Below are positions 24,382 to 34,855 of a stretch of 64,000 bases of DNA, piece by piece (the first letter of the stretch is position 1; the number at the start of each line of letters is the position of its first letter). The position numbers and the translations under genes are program-made. Below the pieces are notes generated by a model. It had not been told where the DNA came from and ran no database searches. It saw nothing but the letters and a program-made list of their open reading frames with translations. Source of the stretch: Pyropia haitanensis (lineage: Eukaryota; Rhodophyta; Bangiophyceae; Bangiales; Bangiaceae); NCBI GenBank assembly GCA_008729055.1, contig SDUX01000005.1, positions 1,806,875 through 1,870,874 on the forward strand, given 5' to 3'.

Positions 24382-25151
24382 ATGGCGCCACCCATCGCGG
24401 CCGCCCTCCTCACCGCCACCCTCCTCTTCGCCCTCCTCCGCCGCCGCCGTGCCGCTGCCGCCCGCGCCTCCGTCACCGCCGCCGTCACGGCGCGCGCGGT
24501 GGCGCGCCTGGCGACCCTCTTCCCGGCCACCCCCCCCCCCCCGCCCCCTCCCCGCCGTGCATCATTTGCCTCGACGACCTCCACACCGCCCGCGTCCGCG
24601 CGCTCCACTGCCGCCACACCTTCCACGCGGCGTGCCTCGACAGCTGGGTCGCCGCCGCCACCGCCGCGCACGTGTCGGGCGACGGCGGCGCCGGCGGCGG
24701 TGGCGGCGGCGGTGGCGGCCGCGGCGGTGGGGGTGGGGGGGGGGTGGGCGTGGCGGCGGCGGCGACGGCGGGCCGCCGCCGCGGCCGTGGGTGTGGCACG
24801 CCCCGCCCGGGTGCCCCGCGTGCCGCGCGCGGCTGCCGGTCGTCGAGGCCGACGACGTGATGGCGCTGGCCAAGCGCGCGATGGGGGGGGGGGCGGGGAG
24901 ACGTGGGCGGTGGCGCTGCTCGTCACCCACGCGGTGCCGACCGCGAATGACGCGTCGTGGGTGCCGGGCGCGGCGCCGCGGGGCGGGGGGGGACCCGCGG
25001 GGGGGGTTGGGGGAGGGGGGGGCGCGGCAGCGGGGGGGGGGGGAGTGGCAGTGCGGACCGCTGGTCCGTCGACGGCGAGGCGCGCGCAGCGGCGGTCGCG
25101 GCGCGGGACGCGGCGGTGGCCGCGGCGGAGCGCGAGTCCGTGCCGTTTTGA
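24382..25151 (+). CDS. RING-H2 zinc-finger protein (probable membrane E3 ubiquitin ligase), frame broken at homopolymers
   Basis: ATG 24382 is followed by a hydrophobic segment (IAAALLTATLLFALL) and RRRR, a likely signal anchor. A Pro-rich stretch leads to a RING-H2 finger: CIICLDDL, then LHCRHTFHAACLDSW, a long Gly-rich insert, and PGCPACRARLPVVEADDV, giving C-x2-C...C-x-H-x2-H-x2-C...C-x2-C. The tail (WAVALLVTHAVPTANDASWVPG, then Ala/Arg-rich DRWSVDGEARAAAVAARD) ends at TGA 25149-25151. RING-H2 proteins pass ubiquitin from E2 to substrates; membrane-anchored ones often sit in the endomembrane system. The reading moves between frames at four places, each a run of C or G: about 24530-24545, 24725-24740, 24883-24893 and 25030-25045. 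That pattern points to homopolymer miscounts rather than decay. It carries no transposon signature, so I infer a host gene. Confidence 0.65.
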
Positions 25152-26395
25152 TGGCGCTGGGGCGGCGGTTTGCGCGTTGATGCCGGTGGGGGGGGGGGGG
25201 GGAGGGGGCGGTGCCGGTCGGCTGCGGACGGCTGGGGGGTGGAATGGTGGCGGAGGGAGGGTGAGGCGGGGGGGCGGCTTGGGGGAGGGGGGGTTGTGGG
25301 ACAAGGAGTTGGGGGTTGTGGGGGTGGAGTGGGGGGGGGACGGGTCGTGTTGGTGTGCTGTGCAGGCTTGTCGGGTGTGATGCCGGTGACACGGGCCGCG
25401 CCAGGGGGTACGTGGCGACACGACCGGCTGCCAGGCGGAGCGGGGCTGTGCAGCGGCACGCGCGTGCGCGCGTGAGCGCGCTGGTGGTGTTGACGGCGCC
25501 GGCCGCGGCGGCTGGGACCGGAGGCGGCGGTGTCGCCGCTGGTCGCGGCGTGCGGCTGTGCCCGTCCCCGCGCGTGGCCGGGCGGATCCCTGGGCTGCCG
25601 TCCAGGCGGGTGGACAGACCGCGTCGCTCGTCGTTTGCTGCTATCACCGCGGTGGTCGGGGTCTCCTCATCCGCCTTGGTTGCCGGGTTCTCCCTCGGCG
25701 GGGGGTGCGTTTGGGGGGGGGGGTGTTTTCTTGTTCCCAAGACGCGACGGGCGGCGGCCTGGAGCTGCACGCGCGTCCGGCTACGGGACCACGCCGCGCG
25801 CGCTTCTGCCGGTGGAGCGGGCAAAGAGGCTTGACGCGGCCGACGCGACGGCCACGGTCGACGGCGACAGCGCGGGGATTGGCCTGTGGGTGGGGTGGTG
25901 TGAGCAGCTGTCCCGCGGTGCTAAAGGCGTCATCGCTCTTGGTGGATACTCCCCACGTCCCAGGAGGGGGGCAAGGGGCGCCGTCATCCCTATCCACCAC
26001 GGCAACCGCCGTGTGTGCGGTTTCGTCCATGGCGCCGGTCGCTCGGAAGAGGGTGCTGCGGCTGGTGCCCTCGTGGTCACGTTTGGACGCACCATGGGAC
26101 TTTCCTGTGCCCTGTGCTGTCTCTGCCTAGTCAGCGGTGTGGTTTGGCAGTCTCCGCTTCCTTTCTTCTCTACCGGTCTTTGGGTCTCTGGTGTCTGCGC
26201 GGCTCCGTGTACATCCTCCCGACTCTTTTCTCGGTGTGTCTTTCGGGTCCCCTCCCGCCCCAATGCATGCGACCATCGCTGTTGAGGCCGCTGTGCACGG
26301 GAAGTGTGGAAGACCAAGCGCCAACACCCTCGGGATGCCAACCATGTCCACGCGACTCCATCGCGTCGTCAACCCCAGTGACGAGGGGGTGTCCG
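25152..26395. other. Spacer between RING and Myb genes; no gene called
   Basis: 25,190-25,360 is G-rich. 25,500-26,300 has long overlapping frames on both strands, none with a domain. 26,050-26,290 is more T-rich and less repetitive, and is probably the 3' flank of the minus-strand Myb gene. Both genes end towards this region (convergent). Confidence 0.4.
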
Positions 26396-27307
26396 TCAGC
26401 CAAAGCGGAGCCCCCCCCCGAACGCCGCCGCCGCCCACGCGCCGGCCGCCTCGCCCCGCTGCCGCGCACGCAGCGCGGTGGCCTCCCGGTCCCATACCCG
26501 CGCGACCGCCTTGAGCCGCCGCGCCGCCCGCCGCGACGCGTCCCGCCCGCCTCCGCCGCTGTCGGTGCCCACGGCGGCGGCGGTGGCGGCGGCGGCGGCG
26601 GCGGCGGTGGCGCCCCACTGCCCCGCCGGCATTGCCGGCGCGCCCGCCCCCCAGCCCGGCACGGCGGCGGCGGCGGCGAGGAGCGGGCGCCCGCCCGCCT
26701 CCCCCCCCGCGGCGGGGCGGGGCCCCCCCCGGGCGCCCCCACGGCGGGCCGCTTGGTCAGCCGTCGCGCCGCGTCGGCGGTCGCGGCCGCCGCGGCGTCG
26801 CGGTACCGCGCGAGCAGCCGCGCCCGAACGGCGGCCAGGCCCGCCACCCCCGTCGCCGCCGCCGCGACCGCCGCCGCGGCGGCGGCGGGGGGAACCCCGA
26901 CGGGGGCCACCCCGCGAACGTCCGCGGCGGTCGCCGCAGCGGTCGCGAGGGCGGCCAGCCGCGCGTCGACGCGGGCGGCGGCGGTGAGGGCGGCGGCGAG
27001 GCCCCCGTCGCGGTCCTTAGCCGCCGCCCGCCGGCGGCCGTCACCGCCCGCGCCGCCACCACCGCCTGTGGCGGCGCCGACACGCCCGCCACCGCCGTCG
27101 GCGTTGCCGCAGGCGGCGCGAGGAGGGGTGGCGATCTCGGCGGCGGCGGCGCCGGCGGCGGCGGCGGCCGCCACCGCCAGTGACGGTGCCGCCGCGGCGG
27201 GGCGCCGAAAGGCGGCGGCAACGATCGCCGCGTGCGCGGCGGGCGACGCCGCCGCCGCCGCCGCGGTGACCGCACACCCGCCGACGCGGCGGTCCCGCGC
27301 GGCGTCG

Positions 27308-27338
<31 letters not shown>

Positions 27339-30300
27339 CGGCAGCGGGGGCCATCGCCGAGCCCCCGCTGGTGGCTCCCGCGGCGGCTGCCGCGGCGGCC
27401 GACAGCCGCCGCCGGCGGGGTGGGGGCGTGTCGCGGCCCATCCGCGTGCGCGGGCGCTTGCGGAGGGGCGGCGGCGTGGCGGCAGGCGGCGGCGCGGCGG
27501 CCGCCGCCGACGCCGCTGTGGCCAACCCAGACGCCGCCGCTGCGGCTGCCGCCCGCCGAGACTCGGCCGCGGCGATCGCGCGGGCGGCGGTCGCCGCCGC
27601 GGCGGCGCGGAGGCGCAGCAGCGCCTCGGCGGCGGCGGCGTCTGCTGCGGTGGGGCCGGCAGCCGCCGCCGTGTCGACGGCGGTAGGGGCAGTGGCGGGG
27701 TGGGCGGCGGCAACGGTGGGGGGAGGGGACGCCCCGACAGCGACGCTGGACGGCCCCGCGTCACAAGGGAGCAGACGCAGCGGGTCGGCCGGCCGAGGCG
27801 GCGAGGCCGCGGCGGTCGCGCCGGCCGCTGGCGCCGCCGTCCCCGCCGTCACGGCGTCCATGGCCAAGGCCGCGGCCGCTGGCGCAGGCGGCAAGGGCAT
27901 CGCGGCCGCCACCGGCCCGGCCGGCGCCACCGGCTTGGCCGCCGGCGCCCCGGGGGCACTGGCGCCGTCCACCGCCTGCGGCGGCCCCGCAAACACCTGC
28001 CGCCGCAACAGCAGCGACCGCAACGGCGGCGGCGGCGGCGGCGGCGGCGCATCCCCACCGCTGCCGCCGTCGGTGCGCGCCGGCATAGCGGGGAGGTCGT
28101 CGTCGTCGTCATAGGCGGCCAGCTGGAAGGTCAGCGTGTCGCCCTCGTCGCTGCTGCCGCCAGCGGCAAATGGGGGGGTGCCCGCTGCCGGGTCGTTGGC
28201 CGCGTCGGCGACGGCGACGGCGGTCGGTGTGCCGGTGGGGAGCCCGGCCGCCGCGGCGGCCGGTGCCTCGCTCGCCGTCCCGTCCAGGGCCGAGCTCGCA
28301 TCAGCGTCTGCGGGGAGCGGCAACACCGCCGGTGCGGTCGACCCACGGCGTGCTCCATCACAGCCGCGCACGCGCGTAGAGGAGGGTGAGCCGGAGGCGC
28401 TCAGACTGCCTTCACTGTCACAGGCAGCCGCCGACAACGGGGAGTCGCTGCCGCGGCAGCTGATGGCGGCCGAGCGGCTGTCGCCGGCCTCCAAACCTGG
28501 CTCCACGACAGCGGTGGGAGCAACAGCCGCCAACGATGGCGCCGGACCACGACGGCGCGCCGTGGCCAAGCGGCCCGCCCCACCAGCACCACGGATGCGC
28601 TCACTGGCGACAAGACGCCCCCCGCCGTCGCCGTTGACCGCCCCCTCTCCAATGGAGACCGCAGCGTCACGCTGCGCGGCCGACCGCGTGCGCGACGCGC
28701 GGATGCGCCCGCCGTTGCGGTCACCGCGGGAGCGCGGGCGGCCGCGCTCAGCCGAGCGCCGCCGCTGCCGCGGCGGCGACACGCACGGCCCGTCGGTGGT
28801 CGTGTCGGCGGGCACAGCGTCGGGCGGCAGCTGCAGCGCTCGCGCCGGTGCGGCAGGCTCCTCGTCGTGGTGCTCGGCCACCACCCCCGCAGCACGTGCA
28901 CCACCCGCATCGACCGCCATGGCCGCCGCTAGCGCCGCCGCGGCCGCCGCCATGACTGCATGGCCGGCCGCGTCCGACGCGGGCGTGGACGGGGAGTAGG
29001 AGCGGGGCCGGCGGCGGCGGCGACAGCGGGCCGCTCCTGAGGGCGCGGGAGGAGCGGCGGCAGCAGCGGCAGCAGCAGCTACCGTGGAGGCCGCGGCTCT
29101 AGAGGGGGACGGCGGGTTGCACGTCACAGCGTTGGCAGCAGCGACGGCGGCGGCGGCGGCAGCCACAACCGGCGGCACCGCCGCCGGCGCCGCCGACGAC
29201 CCCGGAGGGGAGTGCCGGGGGGACGTAGCTGCGCGGCCACGGCGAGGGACTGCGCCGGCCACGTGGGCCGGCCGTGCCGGCGGCCGCGGCGACGCGTCCC
29301 GCGGCCGCTTCTTGGTCGCCCGCAGAGGCGGCGAGGCAGATGCCCCACCCGCCGGCGCGGCCGCCGCAACCGCCGCTCCGGCCGACGGCGAGCACTGGCC
29401 CGCCGACGGCGCGCGACGGCCGGTCGGGCGCTCTGCCGGGCGTGGCCCCGCCGGCCGCGGCGCCGACCGCCGCGGCGACGATCGCTGCGGCGACGGCCGC
29501 TCGGTGCGCGCGGGCGTCGACGCCCGCGGGCGCGCCGCGGCCGTCGCCGCCGCGGCCGCCGCCATGTCAGAGCCGGCTGCCGGCTGATCGGTGCCACTGC
29601 CCGTTGCCAGTGGGGCGTCCACCAGCTCCGAGCCCGTGCAAGGACCGCCGCCAGGCTTGGATGGCGCCCCGCGCGCCGCCCGTCGCGCCGCGGTAACCGT
29701 CCGGCGGCGTGGCGGTGGCCGCGCCGCCAACGCCACCACCGCCGGCGCCTTGCCGGCCGCCGCGACCGCCAGCGGCGCGTCGGCCGACACGGCCACCACA
29801 CGCGGCGACGCGGACGTCTGTGCCCCGCGCTTGCGCGGCGGCGGCAGCGGCAGGGCGGCCAGGTGCAACGGCAGGCGCCCGTCGCCGCCCCGCGGCGCGG
29901 CGGCAGCGACGGCGGCGGCGATGGCCGCCGGCATCGACGCGTCGTCGTCCGTGGCGGCGGCGTCTGCCACTGGCCAAGACTGTGCCCCAGAGGGCGGCGG
30001 TGGCGGTGTAACCGCCAGCGCCGCGGCGCCAAAGCCAGCGGCAGCGGCACGGCGGCGCACGGTGCGGGGCGTGGCCCGCAGCCGCTCTGGCGTTGCCGCG
30101 GCCGCCTTGGCCCGCGGCGCCGCCACCGACGGGGAACCCGTCGACGAATCGGCCGAGGCACGCGGCGGCGGCGACGTGACGGCCCCCGCCGACGCGGCGG
30201 CATCCGCAACAGGTGACGGCGCCGCCGGTGCCCGCGCGGACGCGGCCGCCACTGTCCGCGACGGCGCGGCGGCCTCGGACCGCGGCGGCGCGGCAACCTT

Positions 30301-31615
30301 GATCCGCGGCGACGCGGCGGCCTTGGCCCGCGGCGGCGCGGCACCCTTGGCCCGCGGCGGCGTGGCATCCTTGGCCCGCGGAGGCGCGGCACCCTTGACC
30401 CGTGGCGACGCGGCCGCCTTGGCCGGTGACGACGCGGGGGCCTTGGCAGGAGACGACGCGGCGGCCTTGGCGCGCGGCGACGCGGCGGCCTCGGCTGGCG
30501 GCACAGCCGACGGCGGCGGCGGCCGGTCTGCGACCACCTCCCCCCCCCCACCTCGCCGGCCGCGGCGACCGCCGCCGCACCCACCCCCACCCCCGGCGGG
30601 AGCCCGCCCACCGCGGCGAGCTTGTAGAAGTAGTTGCGGCACTGGTAGCCGACACGCCCCGGCACGCGCGACGCGAGGAGCCCCCACCGCGGCCCTGCCG
30701 GGTCCGCCGTCGGGTCTCGCTCCGTGACGGCCGCGCGGAACGCGGCGGCCTCGGCGGCCGTCCACGGCCCGCGGGAGGGCAGCTCCCCGGGGGGAGGGGA
30801 CCGGTCGTGGCACGTGTTGGCGTTGGTGGTCTGCGCCGCCCACGCGGCGGGGCGGCCGGCCGACCAGGCGGCCGGCTCGGGCTGGGGGGGGGGGGGGGGG
30901 GGGGGAAGGAGGGGCCCACGGGCGGGCGCTGCATGCGCCGGCGCTTGGCGGGCGGCGGCGCGGTCGGGGACGCGCCGCCCGCCGCTCCAGCAGACGGGCG
31001 CCCGGTCGCCGGCGGCGGCGGCGGCGGCCGGGTCGGCGGTCGCGGGGGCGCCGCCGCCACGCGTGCCGCCCCCCCGGCGGTTTGTCGGCGCCACCGTGCC
31101 CCCCCGCCCGCTGCCGCAGTCGTGGCGCCCCCCGCCGCCACTGCCGCCAATGCCGACGCCGACGCCGCCGCCGACGCCACCGCCGCCGCCGACGCCGTGG
31201 CGGGCGCGGGAGCCCGCGGCGGCACACCCGCGGCCGGCACCCCCCCCGCAGCCGCCGCGCCGTTGGTCGCCGCCGCCGCCGCGCCGCCGCCACGCCGCCG
31301 CGACGCCCCCGCGGCGCGGCCGCCCGCCGTGGCAGCCGCCGGCCGCTGCCGCCCCTTGCGCCTCGCGGCGGTGGCGCGGCGGGCAGCCCCCACCGCCGCT
31401 GCCGCCGCGGGGGCGGCCGCCGCCACCCGCCGAGGCGGCGGCACGGGCGCGGCGCGGCCGCCGTCGCCAGTCCGCCCGGCTCCCCCGGCTAGCAGCTGCC
31501 GCAGCTGCTGCCGCTCCGACATGGCCGGGTAGTGGGCGAGGATGGCGGCGGTGGCGGGGGTGGTCAGGGCGGCCGTGGCGGCGGCGGCGGTGGCGGTGGC
31601 CGACCGTGGCGCCAT
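26396..31615 (-). CDS. Very long SANT/Myb-domain, Ala/Pro-rich nuclear protein
   Basis: From ATG 31615 (MAPRSATATAAAATAAL) about 1,740 codons can be followed to a stop at 26396. The clear domain is a SANT/Myb repeat near 30785-30625: RGPWTAAEAAAFRAAV, then RWGLLASRVPGRVGYQCRN and YFYKL, the W...RW..IA..V..R...QCR.. pattern of chromatin or transcription regulators. It is followed by ten 8-residue Lys/Pro/Ala repeats, basic RS/RP stretches, an acidic AAYDDDDDLPAMP segment and long Ala tracts. The frame slips at a 22-G run (30884-30905), at a 9-C run (30540-30548) and among C/G runs near 26701-26730; with these the C-terminus reads RDASRRAARRLKAVARVWD. I infer nuclear DNA or chromatin binding. 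It is probably a host gene; family, exact length and splicing are uncertain. Plus-strand frames of up to 700 codons here are mirror images of the repeat composition. Confidence 0.55.
30245..30500 (-). repeat. 24-bp tandem repeat encoding ten ASPRAKAA-type octapeptides
   Basis: Within the Myb protein, just after the SANT domain, units such as ASPRAKAA, ASSPAKAP, ASPRVKGA, APPRAKDA and TPPRAKGA follow each other ten times. The Lys/Pro/Ala composition resembles histone-H1 tails and would bind DNA non-specifically. In DNA this is a 24-bp minisatellite. Confidence 0.75.
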
Positions 31616-31980
31616 GCCCAGCGGCGGGCGGGGAGGGGGGACCATCAGGGGACGGGGAGTGCAAAGAGACCGGGGGGGGGTGGGGGGAGAGGGGTGGGCG
31701 GTGGACCGAGGGGAGGAGCGACCGGCAGGGGAGTCGTCACCGGCCGCGGTGCGTCGGCAACCACCCACCGCCACCTGCTTCGGCGGGCACCGCCACGCCA
31801 GCGGGGGTGCTTACCCCAGCGGCGGCGGCGGCGACGGCAGCGGCGGCGACAGTGGCGGCGGGGGGCGCCACGACTGCGGCAGCGGGCGGGAGGGCAGGGT
31901 GGCGCCGACAAACCGCCGGGGGGGCGGCGCGCGTGACGGCGGCGCACCCGCGGCCGCCGGCCCGGCCGCCGCCGCCGCCG
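31012..31980. repeat. Inverted repeat, arms of about 135 bp, spanning the 5' end of the Myb gene
   Basis: Left arm about 31012-31150 and right arm about 31845-31980 are near-perfect reverse complements: ggtttgtcggcgccacc at 31078 pairs with ggtggcgccgacaaacc at 31899, continuing through ctgccgcagtcgtggcg and its complement at 31866. About 700 bp, including the ATG at 31615, lies between them. The left arm is coding for the Myb protein (minus strand); the right arm lies upstream of it. A transcript through both could fold into a long hairpin. Confidence 0.75.
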
Positions 31981-32233
31981 CCGCCCATACCGCTCGCCTC
32001 TTTGCGCCCGCCACGGGCGGCCGCCCGCGGCGCGCGTCCACGGCCGCGGCGGCCGGCGGGCGCGCGCCCCGCTGGCGGGGCGGCGGCGGCCAACGTGCCG
32101 CGACGGCGACTGGCCGCGCCCGCGCGCGCGCGCGCGCGCGCGGTCGCGCTCCAGGCGAGCGCGGGGCGGAGCGGCGCCCGCTGCCCGCTCCGGCGATAGC
32201 CAGACGCTAGCGGGCGGAGCGGAGGCGGCGGCA

Positions 32234-32264
<31 letters not shown>

Positions 32265-33082
32265 CGAGGGGCGGGGTCAACGCGCAGCAGGGCGCGGCCG
32301 GCCGCGACGACGCGCCGCGGGGCCGCGCGGGCGCGCGCGCGCGGGCGCCGCGACCCGCCGCACAAGATGGGCACGCGGATGCACACCCGTTGCTGCGGTA
32401 TCAACTACAAGGCGACTCCCTTCCTATCCCGCCCGGATTCTCTAGCTAGCCCGGTGGGACAAGAACGGGAAATCGAACGATTGTATCCGCCGGACGCCGG
32501 ATAACAGCCGCTGACGCTAAATAGCTACCACACTGTAATGCGCGGTTTTCACAGTGTTTACATATGGATATGATTTACCGAATTTCTCGAAAAAGGAACG
32601 GGCCGTCTTCCTGGTCACATGAGTGGCTGAAGACAGAGCCGCCTGCAAAGGTGCTGCAGACCAACAGACGCGCCATCTCACCAGCTTTCGAACGGTGCAA
32701 GCTGCGACGCGTTCGACGAACCTCACCGGAAGAAACAGAAACATCAGTGCAGCCGCGCTTCTGAAGAAAGGGCGGGACACATCAAATACTCATGTTCAAT
32801 TGCGGCCTGGGCTGCTCCTCAGAGCGGCTTTTCCAGTCTGCATCGCGGGTCCTCTTCCGGCACGTGGGCATTCAGGTAGCAACCAAGCGCCGACCAGGGT
32901 GTTCCCTGCCGCCCTGCACACGAGACTGCCGTGCGGATCACCAGGCTCTCGGCCAAGTGGCTTGCACTCGTCCTCGCTTCACGACCCTGTCGGCGATCGC
33001 TTCCCACTCCCCTCGCGGTGCCGAGACCGCCCCGAGGTCTGCTGAGGCGCCCGCTTGCGGTGCCAAATCGGGCCGAGCGCCG
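31981..33082. other. GC-rich spacer, then AT-richer left flank of the pogo-like element
   Basis: 32,115-32,140 is an alternating gc tract and 32,220-32,270 a cgg triplet run. Composition changes sharply near 32,400, where less GC-rich sequence begins and continues into the pogo-like element. No gene called before 33083. Confidence 0.5.
32514..32531. repeat. Candidate left terminal inverted repeat of the pogo-like element
   Basis: ACGCTAAATAGCTACCAC here matches the reverse complement of 35345-35363 (ACGCTAAGTAGCGTTACAA) with one substitution and a 2-nt indel in the first 17 bases. The two sites bracket the transposase at 33083-34855 and would define a 2.85-kb element. The match is short and no clean TA duplication is visible outside it. 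Confidence 0.35.
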
Positions 33083-34855
33083 ATGTCTGCCGAGCAGCGG
33101 GCGCGCATGCTGGAGCTTTTGGCGGCTGGCAAGTCCGTGTCAGAGATCGCGGCTGGGGCTGGTGTCACCCGTGGCGTCGCACGACACCTGAAGAAGACGG
33201 GCGGGCAGGCCAGCCGTCCTGGCCAGTCTCCTTTCTTCACCCAAGACGAGGAGTTGCTGCTGTTCCAGTTTCTGCGCGTGCGAGCCATGATTGGGCGGGG
33301 GCTGACCCGCGACGCGTTCCTGTCAAGCTGCGAAGAGTACATCCTGACTCTATTGCCGGCTCGCCAGCAGACGGCAAAGCTCTACTTTGGGGGGACAACT
33401 GAACCTGGACAGACCTTTTTTGAACTCTTCAAGCGTCGATGGCCGGGACTGAAGCGCTTCCGTGTGGGGATGCTGGAGCAGGCGCGTGCGGAGAACTCGA
33501 GACCGGAGGTGCTCGCCAAGTGGTACGCGGGGCTGGAGCTGTGCTACCGGGAGCTGGGAATCAAGCACGTGCGGCAAATCTTCCATATGGACCAGACACA
33601 CGTGCGCTCGCGTGACCTGCTCGTCGGAGACCGGGCGCCCCTTGTGGCGCCTGACGACCTCGACAAGCCGGAAGTCGTGTCCTCTTCCATTGGCGCGGCC
33701 GCATCTGGCTGCTCGGCGGCGTTTACCGTGTCTCCTGGCGGTGTAGCCGCCCCATACTTCTGGGTCGTGGACGGGGCAACGAGTGGTCACGCTTACGCCG
33801 TTGTGATTGAGAACGGTACGAAGCGATACGAGCCACTGGCGGCCGGCCTGTCGAAGGGCTCGGTCGTCACGCGACGCAGGCCACCCGGATTTGACAAGGG
33901 CATATTCGACGCGTACGCGTCGCATTTTAGCGCCTTTGCCGCTGGCTACTTCCCCAATGAGAACAAGCTGCTCGCTGTTGACGGCGCCAAAGTACATCTG
34001 TCGGCTCTTGGGCTGATTTAGCTCTTGAAGAACAAGGTCACCGTCATAGCCGAGCCATCCAAGCTGAGTCATCTCATTCAGGCGCTCGACACGCCAACGC
34101 TTTTTGAACGGTTCCAGCCGGCCGTGCGCCGCTGCATCCGCAAGCGGGCGTCCGACTGCGTGGAGGCGGGCCAGCGGTTTGACGTTTTGGACTTAATGGA
34201 CTGCATCCCCAAGGCGGCAGGCGCCACGTTCACCCCTACCAACCTGGGGTCCGCTTTCCAGCGGCTCGGCATGTGGCCGCTTGACCCGTCGCGCATGTCA
34301 CTCGGGTCGCTGAGCAAGGGCGCCGCCCAGCCGGTTGTGGACGTGGACCTCGCGTTTTAGAAGGCTCGGCTGATTCCTGTCATGCGGAAAGACCTGAGCG
34401 TCCCGGTCGTCTCAAACGGGACACTCTCGACCGCGGGTCGTACTGTGGTGCTGACGGCGCCGGAGGTCTTGGCCGCCTTGCAGGCGCTGGACGCTGACAA
34501 AGAGCGCAAGGCGGAGGCGCTGAGGACGAGTCGCCAGCTCCGAGAGAGACGTGCGGCAGAGCTGAAGGCGGAGCGGGAGGTGAAGGCTCTGGCAGCCGAG
34601 CAGACCCGGGCCCGCAAGGCGTGGAAGGAGCTTTGTGGGGACGTGGTGCAGGCGGCGCAGTCCTTGCAGCTGTTGGCAGCGTCCCCTCGCAAGCGGGCAC
34701 ACCGGCGGCGGGCGGCCAAGCAGCGGCGGGGGGTGCAAGCGGTGGGACGCCCATTGCCGGTGCGAGAGGCGTGGCACCAAGCGAGCACAGAGGCAGCTGC
34801 ACTGGGGCTGTGGAGGCTGTCGTGGGATATGAGGAGCCCGGGCAGCCTGGTGTGA
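33083..34855 (+). pseudogene. Pogo/Tigger-like DDE transposase (DDE_1 type), two in-frame TAG codons
   Basis: ATG 33083 begins a helix-turn-helix (MSAEQRARMLELLAAGKSV, SEIAAGAGVTRGVARHLKK) and then FFTQDEELLLFQFLRVRAMIGRGLTRDAF, the CENP-B/pogo-type DNA-binding region. Catalytic residues follow: D170 in FHMDQTHVRSRD, D300 in LAVDGAKVHLSAL and D336 in LSHLIQALD, 35 residues between the last two. TAG at 34019-34021 (codon 313) lies between the second and third catalytic Asp; TAG at 34358-34360 lies after VVDVDLAF. The frame is otherwise continuous to TGA 34853-34855, with a helical Lys/Arg/Glu-rich C-terminal part (KERKAEALRTSRQLRERR). Both TAGs could come from CAG by one C-to-T change. As written it is truncated before the last catalytic Asp, hence pseudogene. 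An upstream extension of the same frame to 32792 is open but looks non-coding. Confidence 0.8.

Noticed and set aside
26015..28114. Plus-strand frame of 699 codons, and similar long frames at 28136-28999, 29212-30727 and 30724-32199
   Set aside because: They mirror the minus-strand Myb gene; cgg/ccg triplets keep several frames open. None has a domain, whereas the minus strand carries the SANT motif.
33083..34855. TAG read as glutamine (altered nuclear code) to explain in-frame stops
   Set aside because: Apparently intact genes here end with TAG at sensible places (SANT-like gene at 20669, Harbinger transposase at 21079), and other lesions are TGA and TAA; transitions explain the data better.
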